64,000 nucleotides of DNA from Hyperoodon ampullatus (lineage: Eukaryota > Chordata > Mammalia > Artiodactyla > Ziphiidae): positions 93,609,777 through 93,673,776 of the forward strand of contig OX457062.1 of the NCBI GenBank assembly GCA_949752795.1. The letters are read 5' to 3'. The notes beneath the pieces were generated by a model, which worked only from the letters and a program-made list of their open reading frames with translations, had not been told where the DNA came from and made no database searches. Shown here piece by piece: positions 34,445 through 46,173 of this stretch; position 1 is the first letter of the stretch; the number at the start of each line of letters is the position of its first letter. The position numbers and the translations under genes were made by a program.

Positions 34445-34750
34445 GAACCTGATGCCAACAACATTATTTAATTAATTATTGGGATAGAACTGACATATAA
34501 CACTGTGTACGTTTAAGGTGCACAAGGTGTTGGTTTCATACATTTATATACTGCAGCGTGATCACCGCTGTAGCGTTAGCTAACACCCCGAGCGTGTCAC
34601 AAAATCATTTCTTTTCTGAGGTGAGAAAGTTAAGATCTAGTCTCTCAGCAACTTTGAAGTTTATAGGGTATATTGTTGACTACAATCACTATGCTGTGCA
34701 TTAGATCCCCAGGCCCCAAGGACAATCATAAAATCATCTCACAAACACAC
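34445..34750 (-). repeat. Old L1 3' UTR, inverted
   Basis: 'agaactgacatataacactgtg', 'gtttaaggtgcacaaggtgttgg' and 'actacaatcactatgctgtgcattagatcccc' are typical of the inverted 3' UTR of old L1 families. Confidence 0.75.
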
Positions 34751-34794
34751 CAAGAGGGTATATCGTAGGGTGGGGAGCCCCCCAGGCCTGAGAG

Positions 34795-34965
34795 TCAAGC
34801 ACTCCCGAATTCCAATTTCAGCTCTACGATTGAGCTTTTGCCCTCAGGCAAGTTACTTGATTTGTGTGACCCAAGTGTCCTCATCGGGTCGTCATGGGTT
34901 TAAAAAAGCAGCCACATAGCAAGTGCCCACCGCAGGGTCTGTTCCAGCAGGTACTTGGTAAAGGT
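34795..34965 (+). repeat. MIR SINE
   Basis: Forward MIR: 'attccaatttcagctctacg', 'ctcaggcaagttacttgatttg' and 'gtgtcctcatcgggtcgtc'. Confidence 0.65.
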
Positions 34966-35109
34966 CTTCCCCAGCCCAGGATGATGTGTACAAACCTTCT
35001 CCTACCCCATCCCACTCCAACCAGTACACCGGAACTTCCCTTTTCTGTGCTTCATGCATATATTGAGTGTCCTGAAATAGTATCTGTTGTGGTTGTTATG
35101 TCTTCTAAT

Positions 35110-35290
35110 GTTCAAAGCATTTCTGCATTCATGAACTTGTTAGACCCTTAGATAACCTGGTGAGGCCTGTGGGGCAGGTACTGTTAGCCCCAGTTTTTGC
35201 CCAAGTCACACAGGTGGTAAAGGGCAGAGCTGGGACCAGAACCCCGGCTGTAATTCCCGTCCTCCTGCCGCCTAACCCCAGCTGCCTCTC
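35110..35290 (-). repeat. MIR SINE
   Basis: Reverse MIR: 'agataacctggtgagg', 'gcccaagtcacacaggtggtaaag' and 'gcagagctgggaccagaacc'. Confidence 0.65.
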
Positions 35291-35928
35291 TAGGCACTTT
35301 TTCCTCCTTCCCCTCATCACATGATTCTCCCCTTAGGGGCCCTTTTGTAGAGCTAGTGTGCAGTTTCACACGTGAGACTCCAGATCATTCAGTCGACAGC
35401 AGATTCTAGGAAGCTGGGGCCCTGAGCATGATCAGGTGCAGAAGAAATAGAGGCCCAGGGACGTTCCAAGACCTCAGATAAGGAGGGACCGTGTGACGAG
35501 GTCCTCATCCAATACCAGTGAAATGAAGTTAGAAGTACTGAAACCATGAACTGCCCCTGGGGTGCTCAGGGCAGAGAAGCGGAAGAGAGGGGAGGGCTGC
35601 TGGGTTCCCTCATCCTCCTGCCTCATCCACACACCTATCTGCACCTACTCCCGTGTTTATCTCCTCTCTCAGTTCTGTGACAGAGGTGTCACACATCCTA
35701 GCATCAGCTAGTCCCTCTGCTGTCACTGAGATATTCACTCATTCATACATTCACGCACTCACCCAGGCTCAGCGCGCCCCACGTGGCTCAGGAACTCCCT
35801 GCCAGGGTCCTACCACTACCTCTCTGACTCCCACTCTCCTCAGCCTCCCGAACATGCTAATCACCTCACTGTCAGCAGATTACCTTGCCTCCCAGCTCAC
35901 AGAGAGGACACAGACTCTCAGGTCCCAC
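35291..35928. other. Unique GRIK4 intron sequence
   Basis: No feature is recognised in this stretch. Confidence 0.45.
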
Positions 35929-35930
35929 TG

Positions 35931-36347
35931 TGTGATGGTCAGTTCTATGCGTCAACTTGGTCATGGTGCCCAGATGTTTGGTAGAATACCAGTCTAGAGG
36001 TTGCTATGAAAGTTTTTTTAGGTGTGATTAACATTTAAATCAGTAGACTTTGGGTAAAGCAGATTACTCTCCACAACGTGGGTGCGCCTCATCCAAACAC
36101 TTGGAGGCGTTAAGAGAGAAAGAGTGAGGTCCCCAAAAAGAAGAAATCCTGCCCTCAGACCTCCCTTCAGACTCAAGCTGCAACATCAGTCTTCCCTGGT
36201 TACCAGTCTGCTGGTCCGTCCTGCAGCCCCGCAATCACGTGAGTCAGTTCCTTAAAAAAATCTGTCTCCATACAAAGGCACCTGTACGCACACACGCACA
36301 TACACCCTATAGGTTCTGTTTGTCTGAAGAACCCTAATGGCAGACCC
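35931..36347 (+). repeat. MLT2 LTR (ERVL)
   Basis: It starts 'tgtgatggtcagttctatgcgtcaacttgg', then 'ggtgtgattaacatttaaatcagtagactttg', 'ctgcaacatcag', 'caatcacgtgagtcagttcc' and ends 'tttgtctgaagaaccctaatg'. This is MLT2B-like order. It is a solitary LTR; no internal ERVL sequence was seen next to it. Confidence 0.8.
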
Positions 36348-36564
36348 CAGCAACCTATGCTCAAATGTGACCAGGGTGAGGCCTGCCCTGACTCCCCCGG
36401 GCTCTGTATCTTAGACCCTGAGCACCTTCCAGTATGAACATGACTGTGTGGTGCTGGAACTGAGTCCATCTGTGGGTTCTTTAGCACCACTTCCTTTTTC
36501 CCCCCAACATTTTAATTAATTATTAATTAATTATTTTTTTCTGTGTAGGTGCTACTAGGGATTT

Positions 36565-38925
36565 TTTTTTCAGCTTTATTGATGTATGATTGAAAAATAA
36601 AATTGTAAGATATTTAATATGTACATCATGATTATTTGATGTATGTATTTATTGTGAAAGGATTCCTCCCATCTAGTTAACATATCCACCACCTCATATA
36701 TAACATATATATATGTATATATACAATATATCAATATAATATGTGATATATAAATATAATATAAATTTATATATATACTATATATAATTTTACATATATA
36801 GAACTATAACTAGGTAGATAGAGAGATAGGCAGATAGTGTGAAAACATTTAAGTTCTACTCTCTTAGAAGATTTTAATTATACAATACAGTGTTACCAAC
36901 TATAGTCACTATGTTACACATTAGATCCTCAGACCTTATTCATCTTATAGCTGAAAGTTCTCCCTATTTCTCCCACCTCCGGCTCCTGGTAAACACTTAT
37001 ATACTCTCTGTTTCTATGAGTTTCACTCTTTTTTTCTTTTAATTCCACCTGTAAGTATTTGTCTTATGTGCAGTATTTGTCTTTTTCTGATTGGCTTATT
37101 TCACTTAGCATAACACCCTCAAGGTTCGTCCACATTGTTGGAAATGGAAGGATATCCTTTGTTCCAATGGCTGAATAATGTTCCATTGTGTATATGTGTG
37201 TGTGTGTGTATATATATATATATTTTTTTAACAGCTGTTTATCCATTCATTCACTGACAAACACTTAGATTGTTCCCATATTTTGGCTATTGCGAACAAT
37301 GCTTCAATAAACACAGGAGTGCAGATATCTCTTAAAGATCCTGTTTTCATTTCCTTTGAAATGAACTGCTGGATCATATGGTAGTTCTATTTTTAATTTT
37401 TTGAGAAAACCTCCATACTGCTTTCCGAAGTGCCTGCCCCAATTTCCATTCCCATCAACACTGCATAAAGTTCCCTTTTCTCCACATCCTTACCAACACT
37501 TATTATCTCTTGTCTTTTTGATGATAGCCATTCTAACAGGTGGGAGGTGATGTTTTTGGTTTTGATGACGTTGTAGTTTTGATTTGCATTTCCCTGATGA
37601 TTAGTGATTAGAACCATTTAATGTACCTGTTGGTCATTTATGTGTCTTCGTTGGAAAGGTATGTAATCAGCTCCTCTGCTTATTTCTTAATCAGGCTGTT
37701 CAGGGTTATTTTGCTATTGAATTGTGTGAGTTCTATGTATATTTTGGATATTAACCTCTTATCAGATATATGATTTGCAACTATTTTTTCCCACTCCACA
37801 GGTTGCCTTTTCATTTTGTTGATGATTTCCTTTGTTGTACAGAAGCTCTTTAGTTTGATGTAGTCCCACTTGTTTATTTTTGCTTTTGTTGCTTTTGTTT
37901 TTGGTGGTAAAGCCAAAAATTACTGCCAAGACTGACATCAAGGTGCTTACTCCCTATGTTTTCTTCTAGGAGTTTTATAGTTTCACATTTTAAATTTAAG
38001 TCTTTAATCTGTTTTGAGTTGATTTTTGTGGAGGTGTTAAGATAGGAGTCCAGTTTCATTACTTGACATGTGGCTGTAGTTTTCTCAACACAATTTACTG
38101 AAGAGACTGTCTTTTCCCCATCATATATTCTTGGCTCCTTTGTCATAAATTAATTGACCATATAAGTGTGGGATTAGTTATGGGCTCTCTGTTATGTTCC
38201 ATTGATCCATGTGCCTATTTTTATGCCAGTATTATACTGTTTTGATTACTATCGCCTTGTAATAGTTTGAAATCAGGAACCATGATACCTCCAGATTTGT
38301 TCTTCTTTCTCGAGATTGATTTGGTTATTAGGGGTCTTTCATGGTTTCATATGAATTTTAGGGTTGTTTATTCTACTTATGTAAAAAAAAAGTCATAAAA
38401 TTTTGATTAGGTTTACACTGAATTTGTAGATTGCTTTGAGTAGTATGGATGTTTTAACAAGATTAATTCTTCTAATCCATGAGCACTGAATATCTTTTCA
38501 TTTATTTATATTATTCAATTTGTTTCAAAGTTTTATAGTTTTCAGTATATAGATCTTTCACCTCCTTTGTTAAATTTATTCCTAAGTATTTTGTTCTTTT
38601 TGATGCTATTCTTTTGTAAATGAGATCATTGTCTTAATTACTTTTCTGATATCTCATTGTTAGCATATAGAAATGCAACAGATTTCTGTATATTAATTTT
38701 ATATCCTGAAACCTTACTGAATTCATTTATTAGCTCTAATAGTTTTTTGGTGGCATCTTTAGGACTTTCTATATGTAATACCATGTCATTGGCAAACAGT
38801 GTCAGTTTTACTTATTACTTTCCAATTTGGATGCCTTTTTTTTTTTTCTTGTCTGATTGCTGTGGCAAGGACTTCCAATATTATATTGAATAAAAGTAGC
38901 ATGAGTTGGTATGGACACCTTTGGG
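36565..38925 (-). repeat. Old L1 (3' UTR and C-terminal two thirds of ORF2), inverted
   Basis: From left to right: 3' UTR, with an AT-rich expansion at 36690-36810 inside it; the ORF2 end ('ggctgaataatgttccattgtgtatatg'); the zinc-finger region; and the reverse-transcriptase part up to 'gtcattggcaaacag' (the complement of the Phe-Ala-Asp-Asp region, degraded) near 38785. Many stops and indels. Confidence 0.85.
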
Positions 38926-39356
38926 TTCAGTTGTTTGGGATTCTCTTTGCTTCCCGGAACTGGATGTCAGCTTTCTCTCCCAGGTTAGGTAAGTTTTCAG
39001 CTATTATTTCTTTAGATAAGTTATCTGCCCCTTTCTCTCTCTCTCTTCTCCTTCTTGGACCCCCTATGATGCCAATGTTAGTACACCTGATGTTGTTCTA
39101 AGGGTCTCTTAAACTAGCCTCATTTTAAAAAATTCTTTTTTCTTTTTTCTGTTCAGCTTGACTGATTTCCACTAGTCTGTCTTCCAGTTCATTGATCCAT
39201 TCCTCTGTATCATCTAATCTACTATTGATTCTTCTAGTGTATGTTTTATTTCAGTCACTGTATTCTTCAACTTGGTTTGGTTCCTTATATTTTCTTACTC
39301 TTTGTTAAAATTATCACTGTGTTCATCAATTCTCCCAAGTTCAGTGAGCATCTTTT

Positions 39357-39900
39357 TAAAAAAAATTCACTGTACTCCCCATGTTGTACAATATATCCTT
39401 GAGCCTATCTTACACCCAAAGGTTTACACCACTCACTCCCTCACCCCTATATTGCTCCTCCCCCCACTGGTAACCACTAGTTTGTTCTCTATATCTGTGA
39501 TTCTGCTTCTTTTTTTGTTATATTCACTAGTTTGTTGTATTTTTTAGAGTCCACATACAAGTGGTATCATACAGTATTTGTCTTTCTCTGTCTGACTTAT
39601 TTCACTTAGCATAATGCCCTCCAAGTCCATCCATCTTGCTGCAAATGGCAAAATTTTGTCTTTTTTATGGCTGAGTAGTATTCCATTGTGTGTGTATGTG
39701 CTTGTGTGTGTGTGTATCTTTATCCATTCATCTGTTGATGGACACTTAGGTTGCTTCCATGTCTTGGCAACTGTAAATAATTCACTATGAACATTGGGGT
39801 GCATGTACCTTTTTGAATTAATGTTTTGGGGTCATTTTTGGATATATACCCAGGAGTGGAATTGCTAGGTCATATGGTAATTCTATTTTTAGTTTTTCAT
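39357..39900 (-). mobile_element. Truncated L1 3' end nested in ORF1-like sequence, inverted
   Basis: A poly-T start, 'gttgtacaatatatccttgagcc', 'gtccatccatcttgctgcaaatggc' and 'attgctaggtcatatggtaattc' run in inverted L1 3' order. The target duplication is tgagcatcttt at 39345-39355 and 39901-39911. Confidence 0.8.
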
Positions 39901-40224
39901 TGAGCATCTTTATTATCATTTCCTTGAGCTATTTTTCAGGTAGATCATTTACCTCCATTTCATTTAGTTCTTTTTCTGAGGTTTTGCCCTATTCCTTTGT
40001 TTGCAACATATTACTCTGTCTCCTCATTTTGCCCAATTTTCTCTGTTTATTTCTATGTATTAGGTAGGCTGGTTACATTTCCCAATCTTGGAGAAGTGGC
40101 CTTAAGTAGGAGACATCCTATGGGGTGCAGTAACACACTACCTTCTTGTCACCAGAGCTATATGCTCTAGGGGGTGCCCCCTTATGTGGGCTGTGTGGGC
40201 CCCTCTGTTGTGGCAGGGCCAAAT

Positions 40225-40480
40225 ACTGTAGGCATGCTGGCAGGTGGGGCTGGCCCCCAGCCTGGTTGGATGCCAGGTCCTACCTTGTGTGGAGGCTGCT
40301 GGCCCATTGGTGGGCAGGGCCGGGTTCTGGCATAGCTGGCTGCATGCCCTGAGGGGGCCTGGGGCTGATGCCTGCCCACTGGTGGGAGGGACCAGGTCCC
40401 AGAGCAGCTGGCTGCATGGCCCAAGGGGGTCTGGGGCTTAGTTTGGCCCACCAATGGGTGGTAAGCCCCCAGCACTAATA
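40225..40480. repeat. Degenerate ~72-bp tandem repeat in the L1/HAL1 5' UTR
   Basis: Units containing 'gcccattggtgggcagggcc', 'agctggctgcatgccc' and 'gggggcctggggctg' recur about three times with a spacing near 72 bp. The proline/glycine-rich open frames here come from this repeat. Confidence 0.7.
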
Positions 40481-41120
40481 GGCTAGAGTGAGGATTCCAA
40501 AATGGTGCCTGTCAGCACCAGTGCAGTAGAACAAGTTCCTAAAAATGGCTGCTGCCTGCACCTGTGTCCCCAGGGGGAGTCTCAGTTGCCTCCTGCCTCT
40601 CCAGGAGGATTTCCAATATCAGCAAGTGGTTCTGACCCAGGCTCCTTTCAAATTATTGCCTCTGTGATGGTACTTAGAGCACGTGAGATTTTGCACGTAA
40701 CCTTTAAAAGCAGAGTCTCTTTCCTACAGCCCTTCAGACCTCCCATCACAAGTCCTGCTGGTCTTCAAAGCCAGACATTCTGAGAGCTTGTCTTCCCGAT
40801 GTAGAACCCCCAGGCTTGGGAGCCTGGTACAAGGCTTTGGTCCCTAGCTCCGTGGGGAGAACCTCTGCAATTGTGATTATCTCTCCATTTGTGGGTAACC
40901 TACCCGGAGGTGTGGATCTTGACTATACTGTGTCTACACCCCACCCCTCAACTCATCTCGTGTGGTTCCTTCTTTATAACTTTATTTGTGGAAAATCTGT
41001 TCAGCTAGTCTTCAGGTCATTCTCATACACAGTTGCTCTGTAAATAGTTGCAATTTTGGTGTGCCTGTGGGAAGAGGTGAGTTTAGGGTCTTCCTACTGC
41101 ATCATCTTGGCCTCACCTCA

Positions 41121-41745
41121 TTGATCTGTTCGATTGTCTTTTTAGTCTCTATTTCACTTATTTCTGCTCTAATCTTTATTATTTCCTTCCCTTAACTTTG
41201 GGTTTAGTTTGTTCTTCTTTCTCCATTTCCATGAGGTGTAAAGTTAGGTGTTTATTTGAGATCTTTCTTTTTTCCTGACGGAGGTGTTTAATACTATAGA
41301 CTTTCCTCTTAGAACTGCTTTTGCTGCATCCCATAGGTTTTGGTATGTTGTATTTCCATTTTCATTGGTCTCAAGATATTTTTTATTTCTCTTTTGATTT
41401 CTTCTTTGACCCATTGGCTGTTCAGTAGTATGTTGTTTAATCTCCACATATTTGTGAATTTTCCAGTTGTTTCTTATAGCTGATTTCTAGTTCATACCAT
41501 CATGGTGAAAAAGATGCTTGATATGATTTTAATCTTCAAAAATTTATTGACTTGTTTTGTGTCCTAACACATGATCTATCCTGGAGAATGTTCCATGTGC
41601 AATTGTGAAGACTATGTATTCTGCTGCTGTTAAATGGAAAGTTCTCTAATACGTCTTTTAAGCCCATCTAGTCTAATGTGTAGTTTAAGTCCAATGTTTC
41701 TCAGCTGCACTTCTTGAGGGTCTAATCCTGATGTCAGCTGCATCT
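41121..41745 (-). repeat. Old L1 ORF2 segment, inverted
   Basis: 'ttgatctgttcgattgtctttttag', 'ctgcatcccataggttttgg', 'acccattggctgttcagtagtatgttg' and 'acatgatctatcctggagaatgttcc' are inverted old L1 ORF2 sequence from upstream of the reverse-transcriptase core. Confidence 0.8.
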
Positions 41746-42460
41746 GCTTACTCTCATTCATGAGACTTTATGTATAGGAATCCTTTGTAGCCATGGTTGA
41801 GGATTCATCCATTTGAGAGGTTTTATTTTGCTTCTGTCAGAAGTTCCGGGAGCATAACCAGCCTGCTACTACTTTTTATACAGATGCTTCCACTTGGTAA
41901 TTCTTGGACCAGCAGGGAGTATAAACTCAAACCTCAGACCCATTAAAGGTACCCCATGGTTATAAAGTCTCAGAGAGACTACTTTTTCTTACTTAGAGCC
42001 CAAGTTATCACCCTGTGCCTATGAGCGGGCTATTTTATAGGTCCCCATTTCACTGAGGGCATCATCTTTATGTGGGGTTCTCAATTCTAACACTCCACCT
42101 TACAGGTCTTGCCTCCTATCTCTTCACAGTCAATGAAATCCAAACTCTCTGAATCCCAACACTAGCACTTCTCCACTTCCCCACTCCAGGCTGCCACAGC
42201 ATCATTTCACATGCTCCCCACTTTTGGTTTTTAGCTTTCTCTTCATTTTTGGTTCCTGGTTGTTTTCCTTCCTTTCATTCCTACTCAGCTAGTGTTGGAA
42301 AGGTTTGCTATTATATTTTATCCATCATTTCTTGGTATTTTCGTGGAGAGGAGTTTTCAATTGATTAGTCAACCGTATTGTCAAAAAATAGAAACCTGCT
42401 GCATTTTAATTGTCTGCACATCTGTCTACCCCAATGGGCCTACAAGCTTCTTGAGACAGT
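41746..42460. other. Unassigned intron sequence
   Basis: It may contain more decayed inverted L1 but has no phrase that I recognise with confidence. Confidence 0.35.
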
Positions 42461-42462
42461 AG

Positions 42463-42700
42463 TCTCAGTGGTTATAAGCATGGGCTTCAGAGCACAGCCT
42501 GACTGAGTTCAAAGCTTGTCTCTGCCACTTATCAGCTATGGACCATAGGTTACCTAATCTCTGTGTCTCAGTTTACCCATCTAGAAATAATGATAACATT
42601 GGCATCTGCTGTTATGATGATTAATTGATATAATACATGCAAAAATCTTCAAACAGAACAAGCACATGATAAACACTCAATACATATTGCTATTTGTGTT
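42463..42700 (+). repeat. MIR SINE
   Basis: A nearly full-length forward MIR: 'agtggttataagcatgggcttcagagcacagcctg', 'ctctgccacttatcagctatgg', 'gtgtctcagtttacccatctag' and 'aagcacatgataaacactc'. Confidence 0.85.
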
Positions 42701-42754
42701 AGGAAAGCACACAGCAGATAGGTGCTCAGCAAATATGTATTGAATTCATTATTT

Positions 42755-42855
42755 TCAACTTTATATCCTCATCACCTTACATAGTAATGCTGGTACATCA
42801 CAGCACTCAATACATATTTAATGAGTTAATATGACTAAATGAGTGAATGAATGCA
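42755..42855 (+). repeat. L2 LINE 3' end
   Basis: 'tatcctcatcaccttacatag' followed by 'actcaatacatatttaatgag'. Confidence 0.5.
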
Positions 42856-43037
42856 TCAGTATTTATATCCATTTTCCCTCCTGTCCCAGGGGAAGAGACC
42901 CCTCACCTGAGCAAGGCCAATCCTTCTAGCAATATTTTAGATCCCACCCTTTCCTGCTCTTCCTGTGTCTTCTCTCCACCTTCCTCTCCCTCCTCCCCAG
43001 AATATGACATGTTCTCATTTTTCCCATGTAAAGCACA

Positions 43038-43038
<1 letters not shown>

Positions 43039-43095
<57 letters not shown>
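43039..43095. repeat. (CT)n(CA)n compound microsatellite
   Basis: About nine CT units are followed by about nineteen CA units. Confidence 0.95.
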
Positions 43096-43098
<3 letters not shown>

Positions 43099-43254
43099 AC
43101 GCATTCCTTCTTTGACTATATATCTTCTAATTGCATATCCTGGTCTATGGACCAAGTCCAGCATCTGGACCAACTCCTTTCTTGACCTCCTGAGCTTGGG
43201 TTGGATGCCCTTTCCCACGAGCCACTGTTTTCTGCCCTAATGTCCATCCTGACC

Positions 43255-43395
43255 CTTAAGCATTGCATGGTAATTGTCCACTTACTAGAGGATAGGGACT
43301 ATAGCTCTCCTCTTGGGATCCCCCAGTACTTAGCATAGAGCCTAGCATGTGGCAGATACTCAACAACTGCTGTTAAAATAAATGAATGAACAGAA
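43255..43395 (+). repeat. L2 LINE 3' end
   Basis: 'gaggatagggactatagctctcc', 'cttagcatagagcctagcatgtggcagatactcaac' and 'aataaatgaatgaac'. Confidence 0.75.
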
Positions 43396-43589
43396 GCCAG
43401 TGATAGCACAATATTAACGATATTCATCATCCCTACCCCCAGGAGCTAAAAAAAAAGGAAGAAAGAAGCTTCAATCAGCCTTGGCATCGTCAAGGTGAGC
43501 CAGTTAGTTGTCAAGTTTCCTAATTAGATTTGTCTTCTTGCTGCCCTGATGAACAGGCCTAGAGAGAAGTGAGGATGGCCAGGGGGGAA

Positions 43590-43990
43590 GCATAGCTCGA
43601 TGAAAAGAACATACATTTTGACACAGTCTGAACTTCTAGGTTCAACTCTCTGCCCCACCAATACTAGCTATGGAGTAACTCTGGGTCAGCTAGTCTCTCT
43701 GAGCCTCAGTTTCTTTACCTATAAAATGGGTATAATGGTAATGGCATAATCTTTTTTTTTTCACACACACACACACTGTATTTTATTTTTACAAGAGATA
43801 AATAAACTGACACCAAGCATTGTAAATGGATGACCACAACAAAAGCAACAATGATTGCAATTACCAAACACGAAACACTCATACCATGTCATAATATTGA
43901 CATTCAGTCCAGTAAATGGCACGATCTTTGCCTTACTATCTCACAGGGTTTGTGAGAAACAGTGTGTGCGTGTGTGTGTGTGTGTGCTCT
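43590..43990 (+). repeat. MIR SINE, split by a retro-inserted segment
   Basis: The left part runs to 43754 ('aggttcaactctctgccccacc', 'gagcctcagtttctttacctataaaatggg'). It resumes at 43930 with 'ccttactatctcacagggtttgtgag', the expected next MIR phrase. A TG run lies at 43965-43986. Confidence 0.8.
43755..43914 (-). pseudogene. Retro-inserted segment, probably a 3' UTR fragment of an unidentified mRNA
   Basis: The insert starts with a T run on the plus strand (a poly-A tail on the minus strand) and is flanked by target duplications aatggcataatcttt (43740-43754) and aatggcacgatcttt (43915-43929), 13 of 15 identical. On the minus strand it reads through unique-looking text, then a polyadenylation-type aataaa followed by tacag, a TG run and poly-A. 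That is the anatomy of a 5'-truncated processed mRNA copy inserted by the L1 machinery. It matches none of the SINE families that I know. I do not recognise the parent gene. Confidence 0.55.
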
Positions 43991-43999
43991 ATGAACAGT

Positions 44000-45065
44000 A
44001 AAGTGAAACCCAAACATTGTTTAATATTGCTGTGATTTCTGCTCTCTTTCACTTCCAGCTCCAAACCAATCCCCCACGACATGCTTGCTTTGGCCTGAAA
44101 TTACCTGCTCCAGAGACAAACTCTCATTGCATACCAAAATGCATACACAGGATGAGGAAAAAAACCCTGAAATTCATTCGAAAGAAAGTACACCCTGTAA
44201 GCCAGTCTCCAGTGGGACTGGCCAAAGGCAGATCCTTGTTAATGATAAAGGATGGAGCAAGGTCAGAGAGGAGACACACCCTGGTACAGTGACAGGGCTG
44301 GAAAAGAGTTTGCCCCTCAAAGAGGGAACACATCTTCAGAAAGGATGGCTGGAGCCAGAAGCAGAACGTTGGTTGACTTCCCAGTTTAGTTGAGGGTTAG
44401 CCCTTATTAACTTTCACAGTGTGGAATAAACAGATGCTGGGAGTTGAGGTCATTTCATCATGCCACTTGTCACCTGGGCGGCTCTGTACCACAGAACATG
44501 GAAAGATTTGTATCTGTTTGTTTTGGATGCCATGCCTTTGTCATAAAGGAGAATCATTCAACTCCTCTAGCTTCCCCTATTGTACCCATGGGGGCTGCAA
44601 ACCTGGTGAGCATTTCAATGACTACTTCCTGACTGATTACAGGTATGCCACAGGGTCTAACAACAAAGGTGGGGGCCCTGTCTTCAGGAAGACCCCACTA
44701 ACATGCACGGGTTTTGGTGTTACCTGGAAGTGAGAGGGAGATTCTTCAGCCCACTGCCACAATTTTCCAGAATTATTTAACTGGTGTATTGGTGAAGCTG
44801 GTAGGGCATCAGGGCAGTACCCAGTCAGGAAGAAGGGAAGAGCATCCCAGGAGTGGTTGATGGAGGCTTTGTGTGCCATGAAGCATTGCAAAGACATTGT
44901 GATGCTCACTGTCCATAATCCAGCCACTGGACTTCCTGCAGACCCTCAAAAGGACCAAGTTCTCAGTGGAGGACACTGAGGTTGACTCACATCCACTCCA
45001 CCCCTCCCTCACTGTGTGACAGTGACATGGCTTAGGGCTGAACCCTGCTCCAGGAATGAGTTCTG
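44000..45065. other. Unique GRIK4 intron sequence
   Basis: No exon or repeat is recognised. Open frames of about 100 codons (44085-44393, 44419-44733) lack any family signature. Confidence 0.4.
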
Positions 45066-45069
45066 ATCA

Positions 45070-45395
45070 ATCTAAAGGGGGGGTCACCATACTATGGCCC
45101 CTGGGCCAGATCTAACCTGCCACCTATTTCTTTTGTAGGGGTGAGGGTGTGGCGTGGGCTTGGTATGTTCCACAAGCTAAGAATGGTTTTGACATTTTTA
45201 AATGGTTGGGGAAAAAATCGAAAGAAGAATATTTTGTGACATGAAAATTACATGAAATTAAAATATTAACATCCATAAATACAGTTTTCTTGGAACACAG
45301 CCACGCTCGTTTACTTACGTCTTGTCTGTGGTTGCTTTTGTGCTACAAAAGAAGTCGTAACAGGGACCGTAGGGCCCACATCTTACCAGTGTTTT
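45070..45395 (+). repeat. hAT-like DNA transposon remnant
   Basis: 'gtcaccatactatggcccctgggccag' near the start and 'acagttttcttggaacacagccacgctcgtttacttacg', 'ttgcttttgtgctacaaaagaag', 'cagggaccgtagggcccac' later match a common mammalian hAT-type element that begins 'cagtggtcggcaaactacggcccg'. The ends are worn and the family name is not assigned. Confidence 0.65.
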
Positions 45396-45838
45396 TTACT
45401 TTTCTTGCAAGAACCCAGACTAAGCTGGTCAGAGCCAGGCATTCCCCTGTGACGCTAATTAGTTCAGGGTGGTTATGTGCTCCAAACTGGCCCAGTAAGA
45501 CTTGCAGAGTCTGCCTGGTTCTGCAGACAGACAGTGAGAACTCTGTCTGGTTCTCACTCTCCTGCAACACTTGAAAAAAATTGCTACTAATAGCCCACAA
45601 TGTAAGGGGGAACTGATCTCAGGATAAAGCTGATGCTATGGACACTGGAGTGGACAATGGGAAAAACCCACGTTCCCGCTGCCACCACTGAGACACTACA
45701 AACAACCAGCAATGATGCCCACTCTACCTCCAGAGAAGGCAACTGTGGAAGCCAATTCATTTTCTTATCCATTAATTGCTTCGGTTTGGTTTTCTGTTAC
45801 ATGCAGCCAAAAGCATCTCTCAACTCTGGCCGTTAGAA
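45396..45838. other. Unique GRIK4 intron sequence
   Basis: No feature is recognised in this stretch. Confidence 0.4.
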
Positions 45839-45839
45839 C

Positions 45840-46173
45840 ATACTGTTCTCTCTGCCCAGAAAGCTCTCCTCTTCCCATCCCTTGCCCAGCTAACTTCTAC
45901 TCATCTTTCAAGATTCACAATAATTAGCAATGTCCTAGGAAGGCCATCTGTGACCTCGTAGACTAGGTGATGACCCTGTGCTGCACACCATCCCCATGCA
46001 CAGTGCTCTGAACTTGCCCTTTTGTAACACACATCACATATCTATTATGAAATGTTTACCTCACTCTCCTGGCTAGTCTTCCTGCTCCATTATGGCCAAG
46101 ACCAACCATGTTAATTTTGCTCTCCACTATATCCCAAGTGCCTAAAACAGTGCCTGGCAACTAGGTGCTAACT
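45840..46173 (+). repeat. L2 LINE 3' region
   Basis: 'cccagaaagctctcctcttccc', 'ttctactcatctttcaagattcac' and 'atcccaagtgcctaaaacagtgcctggcaactagg' follow L2 order. It is the site into which the ATG4C-L1 chimera was inserted. Confidence 0.75.

Larger units (their letters stand above)
38926..41120 (-). repeat. HAL1-like or L1M ORF1 and 5' UTR, inverted
   Basis: Reading the minus strand, the 5' end lies near 41120 (complement of 'cttcctactgcatcatcttggcc'), then a tandem-repeat-bearing 5' UTR (40225-40480), and an ORF1 region at 38926-39350 and 39900-40110 ('ggttaggtaagttttcagctattatttctttagataag', 'catttagttctttttctgagg'). It directly abuts ORF2 reverse-transcriptase sequence on the left and an earlier ORF2 segment on the right, so it is either a HAL1 insertion or an L1 rearrangement. 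Confidence 0.65.

Noticed and set aside
33349..36347. Possible ERVL provirus between the MLT1 and MLT2 LTRs
   Set aside because: The two LTRs belong to different families, and the sequence between them (unique intron, L1, MIR) has no gag, pol or env-like content.
40182..40475. Proline/glycine-rich open frames on both strands
   Set aside because: They are produced by the ~72-bp tandem repeat of an L1/HAL1 5' UTR.
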